Below, piece after piece: positions 1-7,296 of a stretch of DNA of 25,885 nt. Source of the DNA: Lachnospiraceae bacterium UBA7205. GTDB taxonomy: Bacteria > Bacillota > Clostridia > Lachnospirales > Lachnospiraceae. A program made the position numbers and the translations under genes. The DNA lies in the NCBI GenBank assembly GCA_002490665.1, contig DKUL01000079.1, positions 7,842 to 33,726 on the forward strand. Reading direction: 5' to 3'. Below the pieces are notes generated by a model, which saw only the letters and a list, made by a program, of their open reading frames with translations, did no database searches and was not told the DNA's origin. The number at the start of each line of letters is the position of its first letter. The stretch's first letter is position 1.

Positions 1-58
1 ATACTGAGCGGTCAGTCTTTTCGAACGCCAGTATAGATTGCAGAATGGAGATTCTTTT

Positions 59-790
59 ATGAAACAGCAAAGACACAGGCGCAAGGAATCCTTTTCGCTT
101 CTGCTTGTCTCCAACACGGGAAAAGAAAGCAGGTATTTTTATGTCTCGATTTTGACTTTACGTCTGCTGATCGTCCTGATGCTCCTGATTTGTGTCGCCC
201 TGGCATGGATCATGTTCCGGTCGGGGACACACTATAAGACAGAGTCCGACCTGCGGCGGAAGCTGGTTGCAAGTGAACAGCAAGTGAAGCAGCTGGAAAG
301 TGAAAAGGAATCCCTGAACGCACAAAATGCCGCCCTGGCGAAGGAAAACGATACGCTGAAGGAGGCAGGACTGGCAGATGCCAAAACGCAGGAAACGCAA
401 GTGCAGGAAACACAGAGGGACACTTCGATTCCTAGCCAAAACCCTTACACAGGAGTCGGGATATTAAAAGAACAATATTCCGAGGATCACCCGTACTTTT
501 CGATTAGTACACAGCTGGAAGACCGGATTATCGCTGCCGGCGATGGGACGGTGACTTTAATCGAATCGGACGACACATATCCGCTTATAATAGAAGTGGA
601 ACATGGAAACGGCTATAAATCGCGCTATATGTGTATGCAGGAAGCCGAGGTAAAAGTGGAAGTCGGTGAACAGGTTCAGATTCGTGATACACTGATTGTA
701 ATTAACAGGGAGGAGACGCAGATGGATTACCAGGTTATCTATGATGACCAGGCAATTGACCCGCTGTTGGTACTGGAAGCAAAAGGTTAG
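59..790 (+). CDS. Membrane-anchored degenerate LytM/M23-like protein (SpoIIQ-like architecture)
   Basis: A basic N-terminus is followed by one membrane segment (about residues 31-53), a Gln/Glu-rich coiled coil (about 60-105) and a C-terminal extracytoplasmic LytM/M23-type beta domain (about 150-240). The domain is recognisable from the run IIAAGDGTVT, the EHGNGYKSRY strand and the VGEQVQIRDTL turn. The zinc ligands of active M23 endopeptidases are missing: the usual HxxxD position reads YFSIS and the terminal HxH is replaced by DYQVIY. It is therefore probably a structural or regulatory binding protein rather than a hydrolase, as known for SpoIIQ and EnvC-type proteins. The start at 59 is preferred over an in-frame TTG at 38 because GGAG at 47-50 is well spaced from it. 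The bactofilin begins 17 bases downstream, so the two are almost certainly co-transcribed. Its role is inferred, not shown. Confidence 0.82.
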   Translation: MKQQRHRRKESFSLLLVSNTGKESRYFYVSILTLRLLIVLMLLICVALAWIMFRSGTHYKTESDLRRKLVASEQQVKQLESEKESLNAQNAALAKENDTLKEAGLADAKTQETQVQETQRDTSIPSQNPYTGVGILKEQYSEDHPYFSISTQLEDRIIAAGDGTVTLIESDDTYPLIIEVEHGNGYKSRYMCMQEAEVKVEVGEQVQIRDTLIVINREETQMDYQVIYDDQAIDPLLVLEAKG

Positions 791-807
791 AAATGGAGGA
801 TAAAATC

Positions 808-1224
808 ATGTTAGGAAAAGGAAAAAATTCATCATATGCAGACGAGGGACGCGAGAAGGTCAGCACGCTGATTGGGCAGGGGACAACGTTCGACGGGGAC
901 TTGACATCGGCCGAGACCATACGGATAGACGGTGTCATCAATGGGAACTGTTCCTGTGAAAAGAAGCTCATTCTGAGTTCCGAAGGTCAGGTGAAAGGAA
1001 ATATTACGGCGCAGAGCGTCATCATATCAGGAAGGGTAGACGGCGATATCACGGTACAGGGAAAGCTTGAGCTTTTGTCAACTGGTAAGATTGCCGGAAA
1101 CATTGTCGCAGGCTCCATTGTGATTGATGAGGGTGCATCCTTTGACGGAAGGTGTACAATGGCATCGGCTGCATCGGGAAGCTTTGGCAGCTATTCCGCG
1201 TCGGATGCGGAGTCTGATTCATAA
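808..1224 (+). CDS. Bactofilin (polymer-forming cytoskeletal protein)
   Basis: This 138-residue protein is built on the repetitive right-handed beta-helix pattern of bactofilins. Successive turns read IRIDGVINGN, SEGQVKGNI, IISGRVDGDI, STGKIAGNIV and IVIDEGASFDGR (about residues 37-120), flanked by short disordered Gly/Ser tails. Bactofilins self-assemble into nucleotide-independent filaments at the inner membrane and often act as scaffolds for peptidoglycan-modifying enzymes. Their genes commonly neighbour an M23-family protein, as here. The start at 808 is chosen because GGAGG at 795-799 lies 8 bases upstream; an ATG at 793 in the same frame overlaps that site and has none of its own. There is no terminator hairpin after the stop, only a long promoter region for the next operon. 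Confidence 0.9.
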   Translation: MLGKGKNSSYADEGREKVSTLIGQGTTFDGDLTSAETIRIDGVINGNCSCEKKLILSSEGQVKGNITAQSVIISGRVDGDITVQGKLELLSTGKIAGNIVAGSIVIDEGASFDGRCTMASAASGSFGSYSASDAESDS

Positions 1225-1294
1225 CAGACGCTGCTGGAACGGAGTGAGCAGTGACAAACAAACCGTGTCTGGTCAGAGGGTGCACAGTCTGCTA

Positions 1295-1323
1295 TTGACA
1301 AATGAATTGTCAGATAATATAAT
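1295..1323 (+). promoter_or_regulatory. Consensus sigma-A promoter with overlapping palindrome
   Basis: TTGACA at 1295-1300 and TATAAT at 1318-1323 are separated by exactly 17 bases, a perfect match to the housekeeping consensus. The half-sites TGACAA (1296-1301) and TTGTCA (1307-1312) form a 6-base inverted repeat around ATGAA that covers the -35 box and spacer, so a repressor could bind here. Operator function is inference. Confidence 0.75.
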
Positions 1324-1350
1324 GAATTTACATAATATTTTGAAAATAAC

Positions 1351-1378
1351 TAAAGTATTGTGAAAAAACGGCCGATAT
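1351..1378 (+). promoter_or_regulatory. Sigma-28 (SigD/FliA)-type motility promoter
   Basis: TAAA at 1351-1354 and GCCGATAT at 1371-1378 are 16 bases apart. The family consensus is TAAA, about 15 bases, then GCCGATAA or GCCGATAT. The -10 element is an exact match to the B. subtilis SigD form. The downstream operon encodes mbl and flagellar rod genes, which fits motility control. Confidence 0.72.
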
Positions 1379-1454
1379 AGTTGTTGTAAAGTAACTTGAA
1401 TGGCATTTTTTGAGGTTTCAGAAGTTTTTATTGTAAAAAAAGTATTAAACCCCT

Positions 1455-1482
1455 TTGAAAAATGGTTAAATTAGGTTATAAT
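1455..1482 (+). promoter_or_regulatory. Second sigma-A-like promoter for mbl
   Basis: TTGAAA at 1455-1460 and TATAAT at 1477-1482 are separated by 16 bases. This would start transcription near 1490 and give a leader of about 140 bases before mbl. It is weaker than the upstream promoter in the -35 box but has a perfect -10. Confidence 0.55.
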
Positions 1483-1630
1483 GGCTTAGTTGCAGTATAC
1501 CATAATAGATAAAACTGTAATGGGAATACTAAGGTAGCATATAACGCGATTGATTAAGCAGAGATAGATAACCTGATTTTACCAGTTAGGACATGTTTCA
1601 GATTATGAATGAAGAAAGGGGCATACAGCC

Positions 1631-2623
1631 ATGCAATACACAGATATTGGAATTGACCTTGGAACCGCAAGTATACTCGTTTATATCAGAGGCAAGGGAG
1701 TTGTTCTGAAAGAGCCTTCCGTTGTTGCCTTTGACAGGGATACGAATAAAATTAAAGCCATTGGAGAGGATGCACGCCTTATGCTTGGAAGGACGCCGGG
1801 CAACATTGTGGCAGTGAGACCGTTAAGGCAGGGCGTTATTTCTGATTATAAAGTGACAGAGCAGATGATGAAGCACTTTATCCAGAAAGCACTCGGAAGG
1901 AAGACATTCCGGAAACCTGTTATTGCCGTGTGTGTGCCAAGCGGCGTGACAGAAGTGGAAAAAAAGGCAGTCGAGGACGCTACGTATCAGGCAGGTGCAA
2001 GGGATGTCAAGATTATTGAGGAACCGATTGCGGCTGCAATCGGAGCTGGAATTGACATTGCAAAGCCCTGTGGAAATATGATTGTGGACATCGGGGGAGG
2101 CACTTCGGACATCGCGGTGATATCACTTGGCGGAACCGTTGTGAGTGCATCTATCAAGGTTGCTGGAGATGACTTTGACGAGGCAATCGTCAGGTACATG
2201 AGAAAGAAACATAATCTTTTGATTGGGGAGAGAACGGCAGAAGACATTAAAATTAAAATTGGTTCAGCATTTAAGAGGGCAGAAGTTGATTACATGGATG
2301 TAAGGGGGCGCAACCTGGTGACAGGGCTTCCCAAGACCATCCGGGTTTCTTCGGAGGAGACCGAGGAAGCGCTTCGTGAGACAACTTCCCAGATTATTGA
2401 TACGATACACAGTGTTTTGGAGAAGACTCCGCCGGAACTTGCCGCTGACATTGCGGACAGGGGCATTGTCCTTACAGGGGGCGGCAGTCTGCTTCGCGGA
2501 CTGGAGGACTTGATTGAGTCAAGAACCGGTATCAATACCATGACCGCGGAGGATCCGATGACTGCGGTTGCCATAGGAACAGGCAAGTATGTCGAGTTCC
2601 TTGCAGGGGGAAGAGACGACTGA
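1631..2623 (+). CDS. mbl: MreB/Mbl-family rod-shape actin homologue
   Basis: This 330-residue bacterial actin has the diagnostic nucleotide-binding motifs: phosphate 1 GIDLGTA (residues 7-13), connect/catalytic region EEPIAAAIGAG, phosphate 2 VDIGGGTSDIAV (about 152-163) and adenosine motif LTGGGS (281-286). Length is normal for MreB/Mbl. These proteins form membrane-associated filaments that direct cell-wall elongation enzymes. The order mbl-flhO-flhP is the same as in B. subtilis, which is why Mbl is preferred to MreB; mreC and mreD do not follow. The start has AAAGGGG at 1615-1621. Upstream lie sigma-A-like and sigma-28-like promoters, so expression may rise in motile cells. The assignment to the MreB superfamily is firm; the Mbl paralogue name is inferred from context. 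Confidence 0.95.
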   Translation: MQYTDIGIDLGTASILVYIRGKGVVLKEPSVVAFDRDTNKIKAIGEDARLMLGRTPGNIVAVRPLRQGVISDYKVTEQMMKHFIQKALGRKTFRKPVIAVCVPSGVTEVEKKAVEDATYQAGARDVKIIEEPIAAAIGAGIDIAKPCGNMIVDIGGGTSDIAVISLGGTVVSASIKVAGDDFDEAIVRYMRKKHNLLIGERTAEDIKIKIGSAFKRAEVDYMDVRGRNLVTGLPKTIRVSSEETEEALRETTSQIIDTIHSVLEKTPPELAADIADRGIVLTGGGSLLRGLEDLIESRTGINTMTAEDPMTAVAIGTGKYVEFLAGGRDD

Positions 2624-2683
2624 CAATCCGTAAGGATTACTCCTGATAATGCTGATTCCAGGGCATCAGATTAGGAGGAACAT

Positions 2684-3466
2684 ATGCTTAGAGGTTTATA
2701 TACAGCTTATACTGGTATGTTAAATGAGCAGTACAGGATGGATATCATGTCAAATAATCTTGCGAATGCAGATACGACCGGATTTAAAAAGGAAGGTTCT
2801 ACAAGCCAGGCCTATTCGGAAGTAATGGCGGTGAAGATTAAGGATGTCACGGAAAATCCAAACACACCAAAACGTCTCGGAAAGATGAGCCTTGGCGTAA
2901 AGATAGGGGAGACCTATACCGATTTCTCCCAGGGCTCGCTTCGTGATACGGGGAATACGTACGATATTGCCATTGGCGGCGACGGTTTCTTTAACATTGA
3001 GTTTACCAGCAAGTCAGGCGTGACCTCTACAAAATATACAAGAGCAGGCAGCTTCACACTCACAAAGGACGGTTACCTGGTGACGAAGGACGGCGATTAT
3101 GTCCTTGGCGAGAATGGAAGGATACAGCTGTCGACTACGGCAGGCAGCACCGTATTCAATGAATCCGGGGATATCTTCCAGGATGGGGATCTTGTGGCGA
3201 GCCTGAAAATAACAGAATTTGAGGATACCAATTATCTGACCCATTATGGAGAGACAATGTGGGACGCCAAGGAAGGTGCGGTGTCACACGATGCTGAAAA
3301 TTTCAAAATACGCCAGGGCTATCTTGAAATGTCAAATGCATCCGTTGTCAAGGAGATGGTAAACATGATTACGATTTCAAGACAGTATGAGGCAAACCAG
3401 AAAATGCTGACAACCTTTGATGAGTCGCTTGAGAAGTCAATGACGCTCAACAGGGTTTCCGGTTAA
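2684..3466 (+). CDS. flhO: Flagellar basal-body rod/hook protein, FlhO (FlgF/FlgG family)
   Basis: The N-terminal flagellar rod motif YTAYTGMLNEQYRMDIMSNN with LANADTTGFK (about residues 7-37) and the C-terminal helix (KEMVNMITISRQYEANQKML, about residues 225-245) are hallmarks of the FlgE/F/G axial-protein family. The middle domain contains the usual GDGFFNIE strand. At 260 residues it is the usual length. These proteins leave through the flagellar type III export apparatus and polymerise into the distal rod. AGGAGG at 2673-2678 precedes the ATG. It lies 60 bases after mbl and 44 before flhP in one operon. It is the first of two paralogues here and resembles B. subtilis FlhO; FlgF would be an equivalent name in enterobacterial terms. 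Confidence 0.93.
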   Translation: MLRGLYTAYTGMLNEQYRMDIMSNNLANADTTGFKKEGSTSQAYSEVMAVKIKDVTENPNTPKRLGKMSLGVKIGETYTDFSQGSLRDTGNTYDIAIGGDGFFNIEFTSKSGVTSTKYTRAGSFTLTKDGYLVTKDGDYVLGENGRIQLSTTAGSTVFNESGDIFQDGDLVASLKITEFEDTNYLTHYGETMWDAKEGAVSHDAENFKIRQGYLEMSNASVVKEMVNMITISRQYEANQKMLTTFDESLEKSMTLNRVSG

Positions 3467-3510
3467 CAGCAGGGCAGCGATAAGGGATTTCATGTAGGAG
3501 GGGAAGATAA

Positions 3511-4329
3511 ATGGTACGGTCATTATGGACAGGCGCAACAGGAATGATTGCGCAGCAGTTAAATGTAGACAATATTTCCAATAATCTCGCGAACGTGAAC
3601 ACGACGGGTTACAAGGCAGAGGTTATGGAGTTTAAATCACTTTTATATCAGACGATACAGACAAGGACGACCACGGCAAATGGGGCAAACAAGCCGATTG
3701 GCGCGGAAGTCGGGCTCGGTGTGAGGAACTCGTCCATCACGTCCATCTTTACGGATGGAAGTCTGCTCGAGACACCCGGGGAGGCGAACTTTGCGCTGAA
3801 CGGAAGAGGTTTCTTTGGAATCCGGGGAGCGGACGGAAATACATATTATACAAGAAACGGCAACTTTGTGTTTGCAGTCGGCAGTGAGGGAATCACGCTG
3901 GAGACGACAGACGGACTTCCTGTACTGGACTCGGAGGGTGAGCCGATTGTCCTCGAGGACGACGATATTGTTACCAGCAAGATAACGGTTGGAAAGGACG
4001 GCACCCTGTATTATCCTGACGACAGGAATATCCCGCAGAGCCTTGACATCACAATCGGTCTCTGGCAGTTCAACAATCCGGCAGGCTTAAGCAAAGAGGG
4101 AGACAGCCTGTATGCGGTTACGGATGCGAGCGGTGAGGAAATGAATGAGGCTGAAAATGAGAACCTGACAAAGACAAAGCTGATTCAGGGCTATTTGGAA
4201 GGCTCGAATGTACAGATTGCGGACGAGATGGTAAACCTTATCGTCGCACAGCGTGCATATGAGATGAACAGTAAGGTTATCACAACCTCGGATGAGATGC
4301 TTCAGCAGGCAAACCAGCTGAAGAGGTAG
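3511..4329 (+). CDS. flhP: Flagellar basal-body rod protein, FlhP (FlgG family)
   Basis: This 272-residue paralogue of the preceding gene starts with the rod motif SLWTGATGMIAQQLNVDNIS and NNLANVNTTGYKAE. It contains the characteristic GRGFFGI strand and ends with MVNLIVAQRAYEMNSKVITT, the conserved C-terminal helix that packs in the axial structure. FlgG-type proteins build the distal rod between the proximal rod and the hook. AGGAGGGG at 3496-3503 gives a strong start. A dispersed palindromic element begins seven bases after its stop codon and separates it from the flgJ-like gene. The operon nevertheless seems to continue, since no T-run terminator is visible in between. Confidence 0.94.
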   Translation: MVRSLWTGATGMIAQQLNVDNISNNLANVNTTGYKAEVMEFKSLLYQTIQTRTTTANGANKPIGAEVGLGVRNSSITSIFTDGSLLETPGEANFALNGRGFFGIRGADGNTYYTRNGNFVFAVGSEGITLETTDGLPVLDSEGEPIVLEDDDIVTSKITVGKDGTLYYPDDRNIPQSLDITIGLWQFNNPAGLSKEGDSLYAVTDASGEEMNEAENENLTKTKLIQGYLEGSNVQIADEMVNLIVAQRAYEMNSKVITTSDEMLQQANQLKR

Positions 4330-4336
4330 GCGAGGG

Positions 4337-4472
4337 TAACTGTTCAGCCCAGGACTTTGCACTGCGCTGCAAAGTCCGTAAGAATGTGTAGTGGCTGAGA
4401 TGCATCAAGCCACCACGAAGTGGTTTTGCATGGCTTGATGCTCGTAACAGGAAGCCGAAGGCTGAACTGTTA
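4337..4472 (+). repeat. Dispersed palindromic element, complete copy
   Basis: Terminal inverted repeats TAACTGTTCAGCC (4337-4349) and GGCTGAACTGTTA (4460-4472) pair at 12 of 13 positions. Inside are a perfect 10-base stem GGACTTTGCA/TGCAAAGTCC (4352-4361 with 4368-4377) and a perfect 11-base stem GCATCAAGCCA/TGGCTTGATGC (4402-4412 with 4431-4441) carrying a nested ACCAC/GTGGT. The right half recurs near 13835-13885 and the left half near 25815-25885. No open reading frame or transposase is present. It could be a MITE/REP-like element or a branched RNA. Confidence 0.85.
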
Positions 4473-4511
4473 TAGGTGAGGCGAATGGCTGCATAGAAGG
4501 AGAGAAGAAAA

Positions 4512-4901
4512 ATGGATATTGGCGGAGTAAGTTCTGCATATGCGGATTATTTGACAAAGCAGGCTTCAGGCAATAAGGCGTCATCACTTCAGAGCAAGCT
4601 TGAAAATAGCGGTGAATCGGTGGATGAAAAGGAGCTCATGGACGCCTGCAAGGAATTTGAGGCATATTTTATGGAGCAGGTGTTTAATTCCATGCTTGAG
4701 ACGACAAAGGTTTTCTCGGATGATGATGAAAATGGGTATGCGTCAAAGATGGTAGATTATTTCAAGGATTTTGCGGTGCAGGAGTTATGTGGCAAGGTGA
4801 CGGAAGGCAGCGGACTGGGGCTGGCAAATACCCTTTATGAACAGATGAAGCGGAATTACGGCATTGGCGTGGTAAAGCCGGAGGAAGTTTTGGAGGAGTA
4901 A
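4512..4901 (+). CDS. flgJ: FlgJ-type flagellar rod-binding protein
   Basis: This 129-residue protein corresponds only to the N-terminal rod-binding domain of FlgJ. Visible features are the ELMDACKEFEAYFMEQVFNSM helix (about residues 37-58), then the DYFKDFAVQEL segment, and a final region with GLGLANTLYEQM. The muramidase domain found in enterobacterial FlgJ is absent, which is normal for Firmicutes. The rod-binding domain acts as a rod-assembly scaffold or cap in the periplasm-equivalent space. AAGGAG at 4497-4502 precedes the ATG. It is the last gene before a strong terminator. The gene name rests on domain similarity and the flagellar neighbours. Confidence 0.88.
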   Translation: MDIGGVSSAYADYLTKQASGNKASSLQSKLENSGESVDEKELMDACKEFEAYFMEQVFNSMLETTKVFSDDDENGYASKMVDYFKDFAVQELCGKVTEGSGLGLANTLYEQMKRNYGIGVVKPEEVLEE

Positions 4902-4906
4902 CATAC

Positions 4907-4942
4907 AACCGACCTTGTTTGGATAAACAGGTCGGTTTTTTT
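4907..4942 (+). terminator. Rho-independent terminator of the mbl-flagellar operon
   Basis: The arm AACCGACCTTGTTT and the arm AAACAGGTCGGTT pair around a GGAT loop with a single bulge, followed by a run of T residues (4935-4941). It starts six bases after the flgJ stop codon. Confidence 0.88.
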
Positions 4943-4970
4943 ATAGGAAATTGCGACAACGCAGACCATT

Positions 4971-4997
4971 ATGAGCGCGCTGGCGCTCATCTTTTTT
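4971..4997 (+). terminator. Terminator hairpin abutting the recD2 ribosome binding site
   Basis: A perfect 8-base stem ATGAGCGC/GCGCTCAT (4971-4978 with 4983-4990) with a GCTG loop is followed by C and six T residues. The recD2 ribosome binding site AAGGAGG starts immediately at 4998. No convincing promoter lies between the hairpin and the gene, so it may attenuate read-through transcription. Confidence 0.75.
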
Positions 4998-5010
4998 AAG
5001 GAGGCAAATC

Positions 5011-7296
5011 TTGGATAAACTAAAGGGCTTTGTCGAGCATATTATATATAAAAACCCCCAGAACGGCTATGGGGTAATTAATCTCAAGGTGGAGGATATG
5101 GAAATAACCTGCACAGGAATCTTTGCGAATCTGGACGAGGGGGAAAGCATCGAGGCTGAGGGTTCTTATATAGAACATGCAGTTTATGGGACACAGTTCA
5201 AGGTGGAACGCTTTGTTGTCGTCGCACCGGAGGACAAGGTCGCAGTGGAGCGCTATCTTGGTTCCGGCGCAATCAAGGGCGTGGGCGCGGCGCTGGCTGC
5301 ACGTATTGTCCGGCGGTTCGGGGATGACACATTTCGGATTATCGAGGAGGAACCCCACAGGCTTTCCGAGATAAAGGGCATCAGTGAGCGCAAGGCGCGG
5401 GAAATTGCGGAGCAGGTGGAGGAGAAAAAGGATGTAAGGGAGGCAATGCTCTTTTTACAGAAGTATGGCATTTCGAATGCACTGGCGCTCAAAATCTATA
5501 AACAGTATGGCATGGGACTGTACAAGGTCATGCAGGAGAATCCATACAGGCTTGCCGAGGATGTGTCAGGCGTGGGGTTCCGCATAGCGGACGAGATTGC
5601 CTCGCGCATCGGCATCCATACGGACTCGGATTACCGGATTCGGAGTGGAATCCTGTACACGCTTTTGCAGGCAGGGGCAGAGGGGCATGTGTTTCTGCCG
5701 GAGGAAATGCTTTTGGATAAGGCTGCTGAAATGCTCGGGCTGACGCCGGAACAGATAGAGCCGCAGATTGCAAACCTCGCGATTGACAAGAAGCTGGTTA
5801 TCAAGGAAAGGAAGCTGGATGACACGCAGAAGATGACGTGTATCTATGGCATGAGCTATTACTATGCGGAACTAAACTGTGCCAGGATGCTGTATGAGCT
5901 TCGGCAGGCTTTTGACGGCGCGGAGCGTTTTACAAGGGTTGAGATGGAGCGCCTTGAGAAAAAGATAAAAAAGATTGAGGACAGCAGTCAGATGGAGCTG
6001 GACGGATTGCAGCGAAAAGCCGTGATGGAGGCAGTGCAGAACGGCATCTTTATCCTGTCAGGAGGACCGGGAACAGGCAAGACAACGACAATTAACATGA
6101 TCATACGTTACTTTGAGCAGGAAGGCATGGACATTTTCCTGGCAGCGCCGACGGGGAGGGCGGCGAAGCGTATGACGGAGGCGACAGGATTTGAGGCAAA
6201 GACGATTCACAGGCTTCTTGAGCTAAACGGGGACATGTCGGATGACAGGCAGGCATCCTCGGTACATTTTGAAAAGAATGAGCTGAATCCGCTTGAGGCG
6301 GATGTCGTGATTATTGATGAGATGTCGATGGTGGACATTCACCTGTTTCATGCGCTCTTAAAGGCGGTCGCCCCGGGAACAAGGCTTGTCATGGTCGGGG
6401 ACAGGAACCAGCTTCCGTCCGTCGGCCCCGGGCAGGTGCTGAAGGATTTGATGGAAAGCGGCTGCATTGCATCTGTCGTTTTGTCGAAAATATTCAGGCA
6501 GGCAGGTGAGAGCGACATTGTTGTAAATGCCCACAGAATCAATGAGGGAAAACAGATAAAGCTTGACAACAAGAGCAGGGATTTTTTCTTTCTGGAGCGG
6601 GATAACGTTAATGTCATTTATAAACACATGATACAGCTGATAACCGGAAAGCTGCCAAAGTATGTGCATGCCGGAATGTTTGACATCCAGGTGCTTACCC
6701 CGATGAGAAAGGGAGCGCTTGGCGTTGAGACGCTAAACGGTATCTTACAGCAATACCTCAACCCGCCGTCAGCCGAAAAGCTGGAGCTTGCCCACGGCGA
6801 CAATATATTCAGGCTGGGAGACAAGGTGATGCAGATTAAGAACAATTATCAGCTTGAGTGGGAGATTGTGAGCAAGTATGGCATTGCGGTTGACAGCGGG
6901 CAGGGTGTATTTAACGGTGATGTGGGCATAATAAAAGAAATTAACGAGACCGCAAAGACCGTTGTGGTGGAGTATGACGACATGAGAAGGGTTACATATC
7001 CTTTGAACGGGCTTGATGAGATTGAGCTGGCGTATGCGATTACCATACACAAATCCCAGGGCAGCGAGTATCCGGCAGTGATTATGCCGCTGCTGTCAGG
7101 ACCCAGGATGCTGCTGAACAGGAACCTGCTGTACACGGGGGTCACGCGGGCAAAGAGCTGTGTGACCATACTTGGGAGCAGGGACACGGTGGAGCAGATG
7201 ATAGCAAATGAGAATGAGCAGAAAAGGTATACGGGATTAAGGGAAAGAATATGCGAGATAATGGACGAGGACGCCGGGTGGGCAGTGCGCTGCTAA
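5011..7296 (+). CDS. recD2: RecD2-type ATP-dependent DNA helicase
   Basis: This 761-residue superfamily 1 helicase is of the RecD2/YrrC type, the long form found without RecBC. The N-terminal half has an OB-like region and tandem helix-hairpin-helix segments (for example IKGVGAALAARIV and IKGISERKAREI, about residues 90-130). The helicase core has Walker A GGPGTGKTT (351-359), the Walker B region IIDEMSM (about 434-440), GDRNQLPSVGPGQVL, and the C-terminal UvrD-like motif AYAITIHKSQGSEY (674-687) followed by NRNLLYTGVTRAK. RecD2 unwinds DNA 5' to 3' and acts in repair and replication-fork maintenance. The start is TTG at 5011 with AAGGAGG at 4998-5004. The 3' end overlaps comF by 46 bases. 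A terminator sits directly upstream. Confidence 0.95.
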   Translation: MDKLKGFVEHIIYKNPQNGYGVINLKVEDMEITCTGIFANLDEGESIEAEGSYIEHAVYGTQFKVERFVVVAPEDKVAVERYLGSGAIKGVGAALAARIVRRFGDDTFRIIEEEPHRLSEIKGISERKAREIAEQVEEKKDVREAMLFLQKYGISNALALKIYKQYGMGLYKVMQENPYRLAEDVSGVGFRIADEIASRIGIHTDSDYRIRSGILYTLLQAGAEGHVFLPEEMLLDKAAEMLGLTPEQIEPQIANLAIDKKLVIKERKLDDTQKMTCIYGMSYYYAELNCARMLYELRQAFDGAERFTRVEMERLEKKIKKIEDSSQMELDGLQRKAVMEAVQNGIFILSGGPGTGKTTTINMIIRYFEQEGMDIFLAAPTGRAAKRMTEATGFEAKTIHRLLELNGDMSDDRQASSVHFEKNELNPLEADVVIIDEMSMVDIHLFHALLKAVAPGTRLVMVGDRNQLPSVGPGQVLKDLMESGCIASVVLSKIFRQAGESDIVVNAHRINEGKQIKLDNKSRDFFFLERDNVNVIYKHMIQLITGKLPKYVHAGMFDIQVLTPMRKGALGVETLNGILQQYLNPPSAEKLELAHGDNIFRLGDKVMQIKNNYQLEWEIVSKYGIAVDSGQGVFNGDVGIIKEINETAKTVVVEYDDMRRVTYPLNGLDEIELAYAITIHKSQGSEYPAVIMPLLSGPRMLLNRNLLYTGVTRAKSCVTILGSRDTVEQMIANENEQKRYTGLRERICEIMDEDAGWAVRC

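Larger units (their letters stand above)
1225..1630 (+). other. Promoter-rich intergenic region upstream of mbl
   Basis: This 406-base gap holds no credible gene. It contains two sigma-A-like promoters (1295-1323 and 1455-1482) and one sigma-28-like promoter (1351-1378), all reading toward mbl. If the last of these is used, the mbl leader is about 140 bases long. I recognise no riboswitch class in it. The ribosome binding site AAAGGGG at 1615-1621 precedes the mbl ATG. Confidence 0.7.

Noticed and set aside
1..36. Possible end of an upstream gene (open frame ending TAG at 34-36; another frame stays open to TGA at 60-62)
   Set aside because: Only 11 to 19 codons are visible and no family motif can be read, so the upstream gene cannot be called.
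1124..1363. 79-codon open frame on the + strand running from bactofilin into the intergenic region
   Set aside because: Mostly overlaps bactofilin in another frame, has no ribosome binding site, and its last part crosses the perfect promoter.
1483..1614. Riboswitch in the mbl leader
   Set aside because: No conserved core of a known class (such as c-di-GMP or c-di-AMP aptamers) could be recognised by eye.
4430..4511. Transposase or small coding gene in the repeat region
   Set aside because: All frames are short and the sequence is explained by the palindromic element.
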